Virus record (IMG/VR): IMGVR_UViG_3300034198_007771
Span: 1 to 64,000 of that record
Reading direction: 5' to 3' (one strand)
Length of the DNA stretch: 64,000 nt
Source: a virus
Below, one piece after another: positions 31,437 through 39,297 of this stretch. Every line of letters begins with the position of its first letter. The first letter of the stretch is position 1. The position numbers were made by a program, and so were the translations under genes. The notes beneath the pieces were generated by a model. That model had not been told where the DNA came from and did no database searches. It worked only from the letters and a program-made list of their open reading frames with translations.

Positions 31437-31528
31437 AGTACAGTGCTAAGCTGTGGGCCACGGCTCGCAGAAACCGGAACCCCGTAGATTTCCTCGGGGC
31501 GGTGATCTTCTTTGTGTTTGGGAGGTGA
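31433..31528 (+). CDS. Tiny hydrophobic-tailed protein, 31 aa
   Basis: MKYSAKLWATARRNRNPVDF followed by a hydrophobic LGAVIFFVFG end. ATGA start junction; its end supplies the GGGAGG ribosome site of the next gene. May be spurious. Confidence 0.4.
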   Translation: MKYSAKLWATARRNRNPVDFLGAVIFFVFGR

Positions 31529-31532
31529 TACT

Positions 31533-31769
31533 GTGGCAAAGCGAATTGCATTCCTGATCACGGAGAACGGCGTAGATGGCCGTGCTCCAACAGTCATCGT
31601 TGCAGCATTCTGGGACGAAGAGGCCCGTGACAAGGCATTTGATGCCGACAAGAACAAAGCGTACTACGGGAAAGACGATAGGATCGTGGACATACCGAAA
31701 CAACGTGAGAAGGCGATGGCCCGGCTGGACCCGATCGATATGATGGTCTTGGGGCTCACAAGAGGATAG
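31533..31769 (+). CDS. Small unknown protein, 78 aa
   Basis: GTG 31533 with GGGAGG upstream; begins MAKRIAFLITENGVDG. Beta-alpha-beta pattern then a helix-rich C-terminus (IPKQREKAMARLDPIDMM). Its TAG stop is the first copy of the TAGCAGG box used as a leader element. Confidence 0.7.
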   Translation: MAKRIAFLITENGVDGRAPTVIVAAFWDEEARDKAFDADKNKAYYGKDDRIVDIPKQREKAMARLDPIDMMVLGLTRG

Positions 31770-31846
31770 CAGGTCCGGCCCGTGATTGTCCGACAGAGGC
31801 CCACTGCGGTGGGCTTCATTCAGGCAATTCCGCCGTTGGAGGATTG
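31765..31846 (+). promoter_or_regulatory. Leader element A: box plus hairpin before the 71-aa gene
   Basis: GATAGCAGGTCCGGCCC begins at the stop of the gene upstream. Then GAGGCCCAC-TGCG-GTGGGCTTC (31796-31817), nine pairs including one G-T, and GGAGG before ATG 31850. No TCGTGT box. Confidence 0.75.
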
Positions 31847-31849
31847 ACT

Positions 31850-32065
31850 ATGGACAGACCAGAATACGACCGGTGCGACGATCGTCTGAAAGCGGCGATC
31901 GATGAGGTCGCGAACATCATGCTTCGTAACATCTGGGTCGAAGTGTTTCATGAACTGGACCGTACCGATCTTCGGTACATGCTGTCAGGCGATGACGCGG
32001 GGTCTTTGGCCTCGAAATGCGTTGAAGCGATTGAGTACGAACTTCGTGAATGTCTTGCAAAGTGA
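31850..32065 (+). CDS. Small unknown protein, 71 aa
   Basis: Starts at ATG 31850 (GGAGG upstream), MDRPEYDRCDDRLKAAIDEV. Helical, acidic, with C-terminal CVEAIEYELRECL. Preceded by leader element A. The next gene follows after 7 bases. Confidence 0.7.
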   Translation: MDRPEYDRCDDRLKAAIDEVANIMLRNIWVEVFHELDRTDLRYMLSGDDAGSLASKCVEAIEYELRECLAK

Positions 32066-32072
32066 GGTGACT

Positions 32073-32471
32073 ATGAAAAACATCTGCGGTGTGGATGTCA
32101 TTGAGTCTATCGATGACTTTCTGCATGACGACGACACTGCCAACAGGTTCTACGAATGGCAGTGTCAGAAGGCGAATGACTTTATCAACGAGCCGGAGCG
32201 GGCTGCACGTTGCCATGACGCTGCGGCGGATGGTTGTGATGGGTCATACCATTGGGAAGTCATTGATGACTTTCGTGAGTTCGGTAGTGAACTACTACAG
32301 GAATCGTGGGGCCTGATTGTCCACGAGTTGGAGGATCAGGAGCAACCAGCGACGATATGGCGTGGTGCCGAAGTTGGCCACGATGGGTGCGTTGAGGCGT
32401 TTAACAAATGTTGTGACGATCTCGAAGAATGGCATCGGCAGAACGGGACATACGAAGAACAGTGCGGATAG
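32073..32471 (+). CDS. Unknown acidic protein, 132 aa
   Basis: ATG 32073 with GAGGTGA upstream. Rich in Asp, Glu, His and Cys (seven Cys), for example KCCDDLEEWHRQ near the C-terminus. The TAG stop begins leader element B. Function unknown. Confidence 0.75.
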   Translation: MKNICGVDVIESIDDFLHDDDTANRFYEWQCQKANDFINEPERAARCHDAAADGCDGSYHWEVIDDFREFGSELLQESWGLIVHELEDQEQPATIWRGAEVGHDGCVEAFNKCCDDLEEWHRQNGTYEEQCG

Positions 32472-32558
32472 CAGGTCCGGCCCAGTAGAAGTGCTGGATG
32501 GGCAGTCACTGCGGTGACCGCCTTTCGTGTACTTCACTTTTAACTTTGGAGGACTGGT
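32467..32558 (+). promoter_or_regulatory. Leader element B: box, hairpin and TCGTGT motif
   Basis: GATAGCAGGTCCGGCCC starts at the stop codon; hairpin GGCAGTCAC-TGCG-GTGACCGCC (32501-32522) has eight pairs and one A-C mismatch; then TTTCGTGTACTTC and GGAGG before ATG 32559. Confidence 0.8.
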
Positions 32559-33098
32559 ATGAAAACAGACCCGGGAATTGATTACGGACTCGGTTTGTCC
32601 AACGTCGATGAGAAGACAGGCATTCGATACGGTGTCATTGCGTTGAGTAACCTGATGCCTGAAGCGGCTGACGATATCTTCACGCATGGTGATGACGTTG
32701 GTTACGCTGCTGCGATCGATGAGATCAAAGACAGTCTTGAAAAGGGATTTCGGCATGTCATGGAAAGCGTCGGCCTGAAGCCTGACGATGACGACCTGTC
32801 AGACATTGCCGACCAGATCATGCAGGATCAGGACTGGAACTATGAATCGTCCGGCCCATACGAGTATGAAGGCGAAGGACTTTCCCTTCGTACCATGTCG
32901 GACAATACCGAACTGTTCGTGCTGAAGTCACCGTACTACACACACTGCCAGTTCTGCTCGCCTTGTGCTCCTGGTGCAGGGTACTTGATGAATCCATGCC
33001 CAGACGGGCCGAAGACGTACTGCCTTGGTCATGACTGGTTTGAAGACAACAAGGCACCTTACCCGGTTTACTCAGTTGAGACTGGTGAACTGGTATAG
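32559..33098 (+). CDS. Widespread phage/plasmid protein of unknown function, 179 aa
   Basis: GIDYGLGLSNVDEKTGIRYGVI at residues 6-27 and FVLKSPYYTHCQFCSPCAPGAGYL...CPDGPKTYCLGHDWF near the C-terminus are features I recognise from a family spread over phages and plasmids; the CxxCxxC and GYL region may bind metal. No function known. The first 13 residues resemble the start of the 34549 gene. TAG stop opens leader element C. Confidence 0.8.
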   Translation: MKTDPGIDYGLGLSNVDEKTGIRYGVIALSNLMPEAADDIFTHGDDVGYAAAIDEIKDSLEKGFRHVMESVGLKPDDDDLSDIADQIMQDQDWNYESSGPYEYEGEGLSLRTMSDNTELFVLKSPYYTHCQFCSPCAPGAGYLMNPCPDGPKTYCLGHDWFEDNKAPYPVYSVETGELV

Positions 33099-33180
33099 CA
33101 GGTCCAGCCCGATAGAGTGTTCGACCGAGGGGCTTTGCGAAGCCTCTCACTCGTGTACTCTGTTTGTTTTTGGAGGGATA
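33096..33180 (+). promoter_or_regulatory. Leader element C: box, hairpin and TCGTGT motif
   Basis: TATAGCAGGTCCAGCCC at the stop codon; GAGGGGCTT-TGCG-AAGCCTCTC (33127-33148), nine pairs; then ACTCGTGTACTCTG, TTTTTGGAGG and ATG 33183. Confidence 0.8.
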
Positions 33181-33182
33181 AC

Positions 33183-33929
33183 ATGCGAGAAGAAGTGATC
33201 AAGGTCTACAAGTTCAACGAGCTTGACGACCGGGCCAAACAGAAGGCCAGAGAGTGGTACACTGGTTGCGACTATCCACATGACGATTGGTGGGACTGGA
33301 CGTATGAGGATTTCGGGATCATCTGTGGAATCATTGGTATCGAACTAGCGACAACGCCGGTCAAACTGATGGGCGGTGGTGTTCGTCACAAGCCCGACAT
33401 CAACTTTTCTGGCTTCTATTCGCAAGGCGATGGTGCCTGTTTCTCCGGGACGTACCGTGGAGAGCCTGACGCTTTGAAGTTCTGGGACAACCTGTACCCG
33501 ATCAAGCAGGACCTGCTGCAGCACCGTGTGTGCTTGAGCTGCCATACTATGCAGAATGAGATCCAGTCTTATGCAATCAAGCTGACTCAGGCGGCTGAGC
33601 AGCGGATGTACCGGCAGCAGATCGCCAAGTGGCTGCTGGATTCACGCTCGGGATCTACGGACGGTTCAACGGCGAGGCTTATGGTGTTGCGCAGCAAGGA
33701 TCTCCCGAAACCGCAGTGGGAGTATATGAAGCACAACTGGATGGTCAATGTTGGGGGTTACTCACGTTACAAGGTCAGGGAGTGGGTCAACACGATTATG
33801 GCCAATCCCGGCGCCCACACGCCTCCGAGCATGGGCTGTGCCCAGTCGCTAGATGAGTTCTTGAAGAAGAACTTTGATCTGAAGAATGATGATGTGGTGA
33901 TGATCGATGACACGAAGGAGGGTACATGA
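33183..33929 (+). CDS. Phage protein of the FNELDDRAKQKAREWY family, 248 aa
   Basis: MREEVIKVYKFNELDDRAKQ and FSGFYSQGDGACFSGTY are hallmarks of a family often annotated in phages as an antitoxin of a stability system, without proof. The last 70 residues (NWMVNVGGYSRYKVREWVN, SLDEFLKKNFDL) match the stand-alone 82-aa product of 34291-34539. Start fixed by GGAGG. Next gene overlaps by ATGA. Confidence 0.75.
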   Translation: MREEVIKVYKFNELDDRAKQKAREWYTGCDYPHDDWWDWTYEDFGIICGIIGIELATTPVKLMGGGVRHKPDINFSGFYSQGDGACFSGTYRGEPDALKFWDNLYPIKQDLLQHRVCLSCHTMQNEIQSYAIKLTQAAEQRMYRQQIAKWLLDSRSGSTDGSTARLMVLRSKDLPKPQWEYMKHNWMVNVGGYSRYKVREWVNTIMANPGAHTPPSMGCAQSLDEFLKKNFDLKNDDVVMIDDTKEGT

Positions 33930-34291
33930 CTTACGAAGAGGTGCTGAGGAAGCACGCGGAAGATCAAGGGTGGAACGAGACAACGTCACAGAAGCTGTTG
34001 CTGCGTTTCATGCAGGAAACCACTGAACCCACGGTGGAGAAGTTTGAGGCCTATTTGCAGGAGCGTATTGCAGGGAAGGAAAGCCCTGAACTCGTTACAG
34101 CTGTGGTTGAGATGATGAAAGCCAAGCTGCAGTTGTGGGATGCTTCGGTAACGGTGGAACAGCTCATTGGGTTTGACGTCGAGACCAATGGTGGGAAGCT
34201 GGATGCCATCTGTGGCTGTATTGATTCGCAGGACGACGTTACTGACGATGACGCCCTGTTGTTGATTGCTGATCTGAGAGAGGAGCAGTAA
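33926..34291 (+). CDS. Unknown acidic protein, 121 aa
   Basis: MTYEEVLRKHAEDQGWNETT is helical; the C-terminal 60 residues are very acidic (CIDSQDDVTDDDALLL). Shares its last base with the next start codon. No family recognised. Confidence 0.7.
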   Translation: MTYEEVLRKHAEDQGWNETTSQKLLLRFMQETTEPTVEKFEAYLQERIAGKESPELVTAVVEMMKAKLQLWDASVTVEQLIGFDVETNGGKLDAICGCIDSQDDVTDDDALLLIADLREEQ

Positions 34292-34539
34292 TGCACCAGA
34301 TGACTGTGGTTAGCTGCCACGAACTGCCGTTGCGGATCTTTCAGTGGTTGATGGCCAACAACTGGATTGAGACGGCCGGGTACAGGGAATACCAACTGGG
34401 CTGGTTGCTGAATGAGATCAGACAGAGCCCGGATGGGTATAGCCAACTGGATCTGGAGATTGTGACTGAACTGGATGAGTTCCTCGGCAGACAGCTGGGG
34501 ATTGAACACGGGACTGTGATCCTGCTGAAACAAGCCTAA
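34291..34539 (+). CDS. Stand-alone version of the C-terminal domain of the 33183 gene, 82 aa
   Basis: LMANNWIETAGYREYQLGWLLN and LDEFLGRQLGIEHGTVILLK align with YMKHNWMVNVGGYSRYKVRE and LDEFLKKNFDLKNDDVVMID of the 33183 gene, suggesting duplication within the block. Begins at the overlapping TAATG of the upstream gene. Function unknown. Confidence 0.7.
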   Translation: MHQMTVVSCHELPLRIFQWLMANNWIETAGYREYQLGWLLNEIRQSPDGYSQLDLEIVTELDEFLGRQLGIEHGTVILLKQA

Positions 34540-34548
34540 GGAGAAGTG

Positions 34549-35358
34549 ATGAGGAAGACGAAAGGCATTGATTACGGGGTTAGCCCCAAGACGTCAACGA
34601 TGAGCAAGAATATCCAATCGTGGCGTGACACGATGCTGCACAGGCTGGGACCACATAAGTGGCCGGGCTCACCGGCTGTCTCCAAGATGACAGTGGAGGA
34701 GCGACAGGAGTATGGAAGGGCCACAGGGTACTGGGCTGGCTACCAACAGGCGAAGGAAGGCAACGTCTGCCCTGAGCTGATGAAGGAGAGGCCGGACCTG
34801 GGACCATACACCCAAGCTTACATCAGTGGGTGGAACTTGGTCGTGTTGAGGCTTCGTGGTGATGTTCCGCCCGCAGCAAAGCTTCGAGCCGAACAGACAG
34901 CACTGGTCCAGCCAATGCTGGACCACATCGTTGAAGAATGTACCTTCATCGATTGCGACGAGGTCTTTGACCAGATGCTTGACGAGATCTACGACTTCAA
35001 AGCAGTCGGAGGGCCTTTCGCCGACATGCTGCCGAGCCGTGTGCTGCGGGAGATTGACCCGATCGCGTACCGCTGCGGCATAAATGACTACATCGACTCG
35101 CTGGACACGTACGAAATTGAAGGCGATACGTACTACATCCATGACGTGACCAAAGCACAGGAGGAGTACATCGACGGACTTGAGTCAGAGTTGTCTGACT
35201 TGGAAGACCAATTGAGCGAACTTGAAAACGAAGGTCCTGTCGATACCGGTGATCTGGCGTTTGATGAGTCTGTCCACGAAGAAGAGATGGACAAAGTACG
35301 TGCTGACATCGAGCGGCTGACCGAACGTATCGAAGCCTGCAAGACATACCAGTTCTAG
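34549..35358 (+). CDS. Unknown protein with coiled coil, 269 aa
   Basis: ATG 34549 (GGAG upstream). N-terminus MRKTKGIDYGVSPKTS resembles the start of the 32559 gene; middle domain with VEERQEYGRATGYWAGYQQAK; residues 200-230 form a coiled coil (DGLESELSDLEDQLSELE). The TAG stop opens leader element D. Confidence 0.7.
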   Translation: MRKTKGIDYGVSPKTSTMSKNIQSWRDTMLHRLGPHKWPGSPAVSKMTVEERQEYGRATGYWAGYQQAKEGNVCPELMKERPDLGPYTQAYISGWNLVVLRLRGDVPPAAKLRAEQTALVQPMLDHIVEECTFIDCDEVFDQMLDEIYDFKAVGGPFADMLPSRVLREIDPIAYRCGINDYIDSLDTYEIEGDTYYIHDVTKAQEEYIDGLESELSDLEDQLSELENEGPVDTGDLAFDESVHEEEMDKVRADIERLTERIEACKTYQF

Positions 35359-35440
35359 CAGGTCTGGCCCGTGAAGAATGTGACCGACGATCACTGCGGT
35401 GGTCGTCACTCGTGTGCTTCACAAAACTTTTGGAGATAAC
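35356..35440 (+). promoter_or_regulatory. Leader element D: box, hairpin and TCGTGT motif
   Basis: TCTAGCAGGTCTGGCCC at the stop; GACGATCAC-TGCG-GTGGTCGTC (35386-35407), nine pairs with one T-G; ACTCGTGTGCTTCAC, then TTTTGGAG and ATG 35443. Confidence 0.8.
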
Positions 35441-35442
35441 CA

Positions 35443-35835
35443 ATGACTGACCCGAAATGCGAAGACCTGATCGACGCCCGGCTTGAGGACAGACTCGAAT
35501 GCCTCAAGATCTCAGACATGACTGAAGACGAGGCTCGTGCCGCTGCCGAAGACCTCGGTATCGACACGGACGACAAGGACGTTTACGAACTTCAGTCTGA
35601 CCTGCGTGATGCCGAGATGGAAGACGTACTATCCATCGAGAAGAAGACGCTGATCACTGTCCTGCTCTCATTCGGCGGGCCATCCGACGGCTTTGACTTC
35701 GTGTTCGACAGTGACGGCGAGCTTGACTCATGCCAGTACTGGTACAAAGACTGGTTCGACGGGGCACGACGTGACGTGCCTATGGACCAGGCCCAACAGC
35801 TTGTCGACCTGTACTGCATCGATCCGAAGGCGTGA
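35443..35835 (+). CDS. Conserved phage/plasmid protein, 130 aa
   Basis: FGGPSDGFDFVFDSDGELDS followed by CQYWYKDWFDGARRDV fits a family I know from phages and mobile elements without function. Acidic N-terminal half (DAEMEDVLSIEKK). Preceded by leader element D and followed by a hairpin. Confidence 0.75.
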   Translation: MTDPKCEDLIDARLEDRLECLKISDMTEDEARAAAEDLGIDTDDKDVYELQSDLRDAEMEDVLSIEKKTLITVLLSFGGPSDGFDFVFDSDGELDSCQYWYKDWFDGARRDVPMDQAQQLVDLYCIDPKA

Positions 35836-35837
35836 TG

Positions 35838-35893
35838 GACAGGCCCCGCGGGGCCTGTCTTTCGTGTGTTCTGATATGTTTTGCAAAGGAGAC
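35838..35893 (+). promoter_or_regulatory. Leader element F: hairpin and TCGTGT motif without box
   Basis: GACAGGCCC-CGCG-GGGCCTGTC (35838-35859), nine pairs, then TTTCGTGTGTTCTG and GGAGA before ATG 35899. Lacks the TAGCAGG box. It could also act as a terminator (short T run). Confidence 0.7.
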
Positions 35894-35898
35894 CAACA

Positions 35899-36141
35899 AT
35901 GAAAACCTTGAACTGCCGCTACTGCGGAGGTGTACGGCCTGTCCATGAAGAAACAGGTCAATGCCACGGCTGTGCGATGGACGTGGCTGAAGCCTCGACC
36001 AACGTCGTCAAGCCCGGCGAGAAGCGACCGTGCCCGATCTGTATGTCGGACATGGTTCACTGGTGTGAAGGATTTTCCCGGCTGAAGTGCATCCCATGTG
36101 GGACTGTATTTCGGCCAGAAGACGGAAGGGTGGTGCGGTAG
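35899..36141 (+). CDS. Small double zinc-ribbon protein, 80 aa
   Basis: Begins MKTLNCRYCGG (C6, C9), followed by CHGC, CPIC and CIPC, four CxxC pairs that would bind two zinc ions. Start set by AAGGAGA. Its TAG overlaps the next GTG. Possible nucleic-acid or protein adaptor. Confidence 0.75.
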   Translation: MKTLNCRYCGGVRPVHEETGQCHGCAMDVAEASTNVVKPGEKRPCPICMSDMVHWCEGFSRLKCIPCGTVFRPEDGRVVR

Positions 36142-36335
36142 TGCTCCTACTGACTGACCCAGCAGCCCGGCCGATCGTGGTCGGGCTGGCTTTGTTTTGC
36201 CTGATCGTCATCGGTATCTGGGCCGTCGTCGATCGATGGCTCATCCGGCTTGACAAGAACGACAGGGACTACATCGCTATCGAACTCAAACGTGCCCGAG
36301 AGGAGATGAAGAATGGCAAGTCGACTAGCGGCTGA
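36141..36335 (+). CDS. Small membrane protein, 64 aa
   Basis: GTG 36141, overlapping the preceding stop (TAGTG). One transmembrane helix (about residues 12-30, IVVGLALFCLIVIGIWAV), then a charged cytoplasmic tail. No family recognised. Confidence 0.7.
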   Translation: MLLLTDPAARPIVVGLALFCLIVIGIWAVVDRWLIRLDKNDRDYIAIELKRAREEMKNGKSTSG

Positions 36336-36639
36336 CCCCCGCAGATGGACCAACTTCTGGTCAACCATTGCAGCGGACGGGACACGCTACCGTCACCAGG
36401 TTAAACTGCACCGTCGGCTGCAAGTGTGGGAGGTCCGCACCGAGGTATGGCCGGACGATCAGGACCAGCCGTACTACACCCGGGACGTGCAAGTACCGGA
36501 AGACCACGGCAAACACTTGTTCGAACTCCGTAAGACCTGGACCAACGTTGATCCAGAAGACGGACCGATGTACCCGCCCGGCTACGAAGTGACGGGCTTT
36601 CTACGACTGAAAGGATCTGAACATGGACCAACCCCTTGA
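36313..36639 (+). CDS. Unknown protein, 108 aa
   Basis: Overlaps the previous gene by 23 nt; GAGGAG before ATG 36313. Trp-rich beta pattern (MASRLAADPRRWTNFWSTIA). The next gene starts 17 nt before its stop. Function unknown. Confidence 0.7.
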   Translation: MASRLAADPRRWTNFWSTIAADGTRYRHQVKLHRRLQVWEVRTEVWPDDQDQPYYTRDVQVPEDHGKHLFELRKTWTNVDPEDGPMYPPGYEVTGFLRLKGSEHGPTP

Positions 36640-36856
36640 CGACACAGGCTTCTGCCCGGCCCGATCGTGGCGGACCCGCATGGCTTCGGTCATGCGACAA
36701 TTCGAACGCTTGGTGCAAGAGCCAGTCATGCGTGACGATCTGCCGGTCAACGTGATCGGCATCCAGTACTTCAACGGCAAGACACGTCTGACGGTATCAC
36801 CTGTCGATGACTTCAAAGACGTGTTTGCCACGGACCTTGAGGAGGTATCGCCGTGA
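36623..36856 (+). CDS. Small unknown protein, 77 aa
   Basis: MDQPLDDTGFCPARSWRTR, then a helix and a beta hairpin (IGIQYFNGKTRLTVSPVDDF). Overlaps neighbours at both ends. No family recognised. Confidence 0.65.
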   Translation: MDQPLDDTGFCPARSWRTRMASVMRQFERLVQEPVMRDDLPVNVIGIQYFNGKTRLTVSPVDDFKDVFATDLEEVSP

Positions 36857-37074
36857 TCCTCCAACTCAACCCGGCCCTACACGTCATGACTCCGAAGGGT
36901 GAAGCCTTTGCCCGACTGGTCATTGACTACGGGCCTGACGTGAACCCTGTGTTCGTTTGCGATCTATTCCATGACCGGTCCTGCATCAACGTCGACAGCA
37001 ACGAGATCCGCTTCGGTGGTAACGCCATGTACGACCTGCAGGACCCTGCCCCTTTCGAAGTGAGGATGATATGA
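36853..37074 (+). CDS. Small unknown protein, 73 aa
   Basis: GTG 36853 in a GTGA junction; begins MILQLNPALHVMTPKGEA. Beta-rich with DRSCINVDSNEIRFGG. Ends in an ATGA junction. Possibly an SH3-like accessory protein. Confidence 0.65.
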   Translation: MILQLNPALHVMTPKGEAFARLVIDYGPDVNPVFVCDLFHDRSCINVDSNEIRFGGNAMYDLQDPAPFEVRMI

Positions 37075-37367
37075 AGAACCGTTGTGTGGAGGCGATGACC
37101 CGGTGCAACGTCGGGCCATGTGCCGTGCGAGTATGGACTGACCAGGGTAGTACCGAGGCACCACTGATCGAACTTGTCGGGCCGGATCAGAACGTGCTTC
37201 GACGGCTCAAAGAGGTAGATGACACTTGGCAGACTGATGCCGAGCTTGACATCGGCGACGTGATGGAACTGATTCGTAATGCGTTGGAGTCACTGTCGAA
37301 CGTGGCCGCGTACGAAATTCTTTCAGCACAGCAGCATGGCGTTGTTGTGTATCCGGATTGGAAGTGA
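37071..37367 (+). CDS. Unknown protein, 98 aa, end of plus block
   Basis: MKNRCVEAMTRCNVGPCAVR, then IELVGPDQNVLRRLKEV and a long helix. Last gene before the terminator at 37376. No domain recognised. Confidence 0.7.
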   Translation: MKNRCVEAMTRCNVGPCAVRVWTDQGSTEAPLIELVGPDQNVLRRLKEVDDTWQTDAELDIGDVMELIRNALESLSNVAAYEILSAQQHGVVVYPDWK

Positions 37368-37375
37368 TCCGAAGT

Positions 37376-37408
37376 CCCGCCCGGCTTTCCGACCGGGCGG
37401 GTTTTCTT
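37376..37408 (+). terminator. Strong terminator ending the 31-37 kb block
   Basis: CCCGCCCGG-CTTTCCGA-CCGGGCGGG then TTTTCTTTT. Some readthrough is expected, as another gene with a good ribosome site follows. Confidence 0.9.
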
Positions 37409-37421
37409 TTGGAGGTGTGAG

Positions 37422-37583
37422 ATGAACGATGGCAAGACAACATTTTACGTTCGGATAACGCCGAATAGTAAAAGCTGGATCAAAATCTTTGCTGTGGACG
37501 AGGCTTCTGCCCGTCGTGAGTGCCGAGAGAGTGGCTGGACTGTTCACGAGATCCGCACGGATAAGCCATCACTTCTTCCCTAA
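37422..37583 (+). CDS. Small unknown protein, 53 aa
   Basis: ATG 37422 with TTTTGGAGG upstream; MNDGKTTFYVRITPNSKSW... is a compact alpha-beta sequence (IKIFAVDEASARRECRESGW). Its end overlaps the convergent helicase gene by 15 nt. Confidence 0.6.
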   Translation: MNDGKTTFYVRITPNSKSWIKIFAVDEASARRECRESGWTVHEIRTDKPSLLP

Positions 37584-39017
37584 CTTCTGCCGGGCATAGT
37601 CCCGCAGAACATCCAGAAGTTTAGTCTGCACGTCGTCCATGTCATCGAGGCGTGCCCAGACAATCTCGTCGATCGTATCACGGCAGCACAGTTCGTGGAT
37701 CGTGACAGCGGAGCCAACGCCCTGCCGGTGAATACGGGCGTTGAACTGGATGAAGATGTCCAGTGAATCCGTCGGGCCATACCAGGCAATGTCACGCCCC
37801 GGGCCGTGCTGCATGTTGATACCATAGCTCAGGGCCTGCGGCTGCACGGCCAAGTGCGTGCCCTCCAGAGTCCCGTCGTTCCACTGGTCAACGATACGGC
37901 TAACGTCTGACTCTTTCATCCCGCCCTTGATGAACTGCAGGCCTGGGATAGCTTTCCTCAGCCGCTCAAGGTCATGCCCGAACTGGTAAGCAATCAGCAG
38001 CGGCTTGCCCTGCAGACTCTCGATCAGTTCCTGAATGGCATCGGTCTTTGCTTCATGCAGTTCATGCGACTGGTGCTGCTGGTCATAGATCCCACCGTTG
38101 CTGATCTGTCGGCAGTAGTTGTACTTGGCGCCAGCGTTGACAGCCTCGCGACCATCGCCGTTAGCCAAGGCCACGAACATCTGCTTCTCCATATCTTCGT
38201 ACTCTGCCCGAGCTTTAGAAGGCAGTTCGCAGTAGACTCGGTTGTGCGTCACCTCTGGTATGGATAAGTAGTCTTTGGCATCAAGACGCAGAGCCAGATG
38301 GGCGATATCATTGTGGACCGTGTCAGACATCTCTGACCTGACCACGAAGTTGTTCTGCTCCCGCTGCCCGACCTGTATGCAGTACTTCTCCCTGAACCGG
38401 GTGATGTTGTCGCCAAGGGCCTTGCCTTCGTCGAGCAGCCATACCTGTGGGAACAGGTCAGCTAAGTTCTTCGGGGCTGGAGTACCCGTCAGGATCACAC
38501 GGTATGGAATGCGGGAGATCAACTTCCGTACTGCCTTTGACCGGGCACTGGACCATGTCTTGAAGCTGGTGCTCTCATCGATGATGATACCCTGCCAAGG
38601 CAGGTGCTTCCGTCCTTCGCACTGTTTAGCCAGCCAGACCATTGCATCACGGTTAATGATGTGCAGGTTGGTCTGCATGGCCAAGGCTTTACGTCGCTTC
38701 TCTGGCGAACCGTGGGCGATGCTGTAGCTGATGCCGCGGAAGTTCTGCCAGCCAGCGATTTCGTACGGCCATACCTGGTAGACCACACGCAGCGGGGCCA
38801 CGACCAGAAAGCGGTTGGCGAGGCCGAAGTCCTTCATCTGCTTGACCCACTCAAGGGAAATGCTACTTTTTCCGAGGCCAGGGTCCAAAAATAGTGCGGC
38901 ACCGCCCCGTCCTTCCGGGTTCAAGCTCGTGCGTTCATGTAGGAACTGCACTGCCGAAGTCTGGTACGTGTGCGGAGTCCATATCTTTGGTGCCCGGATG
39001 TCAGCCCCGTGTCGCAT
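37569..39017 (-). CDS. SNF2-like superfamily 2 helicase/ATPase
   Basis: 482 aa from ATG 39017. Walker A DPGLGKSS (45-52), DExx box IIIDEST (144-150), motif III LTGTPAPKNL, and C-terminal ALSYGINMQHG and NARIHRQG (motifs V and VI) as in SNF2/DEAD-type enzymes found in phage replication modules. It likely remodels or unwinds DNA in replication or recombination. Overlaps the VRR-NUC gene by 17 nt. Confidence 0.85.
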   Translation of the reverse strand: MRHGADIRAPKIWTPHTYQTSAVQFLHERTSLNPEGRGGAALFLDPGLGKSSISLEWVKQMKDFGLANRFLVVAPLRVVYQVWPYEIAGWQNFRGISYSIAHGSPEKRRKALAMQTNLHIINRDAMVWLAKQCEGRKHLPWQGIIIDESTSFKTWSSARSKAVRKLISRIPYRVILTGTPAPKNLADLFPQVWLLDEGKALGDNITRFREKYCIQVGQREQNNFVVRSEMSDTVHNDIAHLALRLDAKDYLSIPEVTHNRVYCELPSKARAEYEDMEKQMFVALANGDGREAVNAGAKYNYCRQISNGGIYDQQHQSHELHEAKTDAIQELIESLQGKPLLIAYQFGHDLERLRKAIPGLQFIKGGMKESDVSRIVDQWNDGTLEGTHLAVQPQALSYGINMQHGPGRDIAWYGPTDSLDIFIQFNARIHRQGVGSAVTIHELCCRDTIDEIVWARLDDMDDVQTKLLDVLRDYARQKLGKK

Positions 39018-39297
39018 CAATCAACCCCTTGATAAACTCTTTCGCCTCGTTCGCATCGCTTGTCACAAGGACCGGCACGTCAAGCCTTCGCAGTGCAGCG
39101 ATACGCTGGTCCTGCACGGGTGAGGTCTTGCCCTTGTCGGACTTGAACTCCACGCATGCCAGCCTCCCACCAGGTAGGATAACAGTCCTGTCCGGGAAAC
39201 CAGCCACGGCAAGGGCCGACAGCTTCAGACAGAACAGCCCGCTCTCCCGGCACCACTTGGCGAAGTTATTTTCTACTCGGGTTTCAGGTCTGGCCAT
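39001..39297 (-). CDS. VRR-NUC domain nuclease
   Basis: 98 aa. E8 (ETRVENNFAKW), GFPDRTVI with D36, and CVEFKSDKG with E50 and K52 form the PD-(D/E)xK site of the virus-type replication-repair nuclease; SPVQDQRIAALRRL is the usual Q motif. Shares its start with the polymerase stop. Paired with the helicase, as is common in phages. Confidence 0.85.
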   Translation of the reverse strand: MARPETRVENNFAKWCRESGLFCLKLSALAVAGFPDRTVILPGGRLACVEFKSDKGKTSPVQDQRIAALRRLDVPVLVTSDANEAKEFIKGLIDATRG

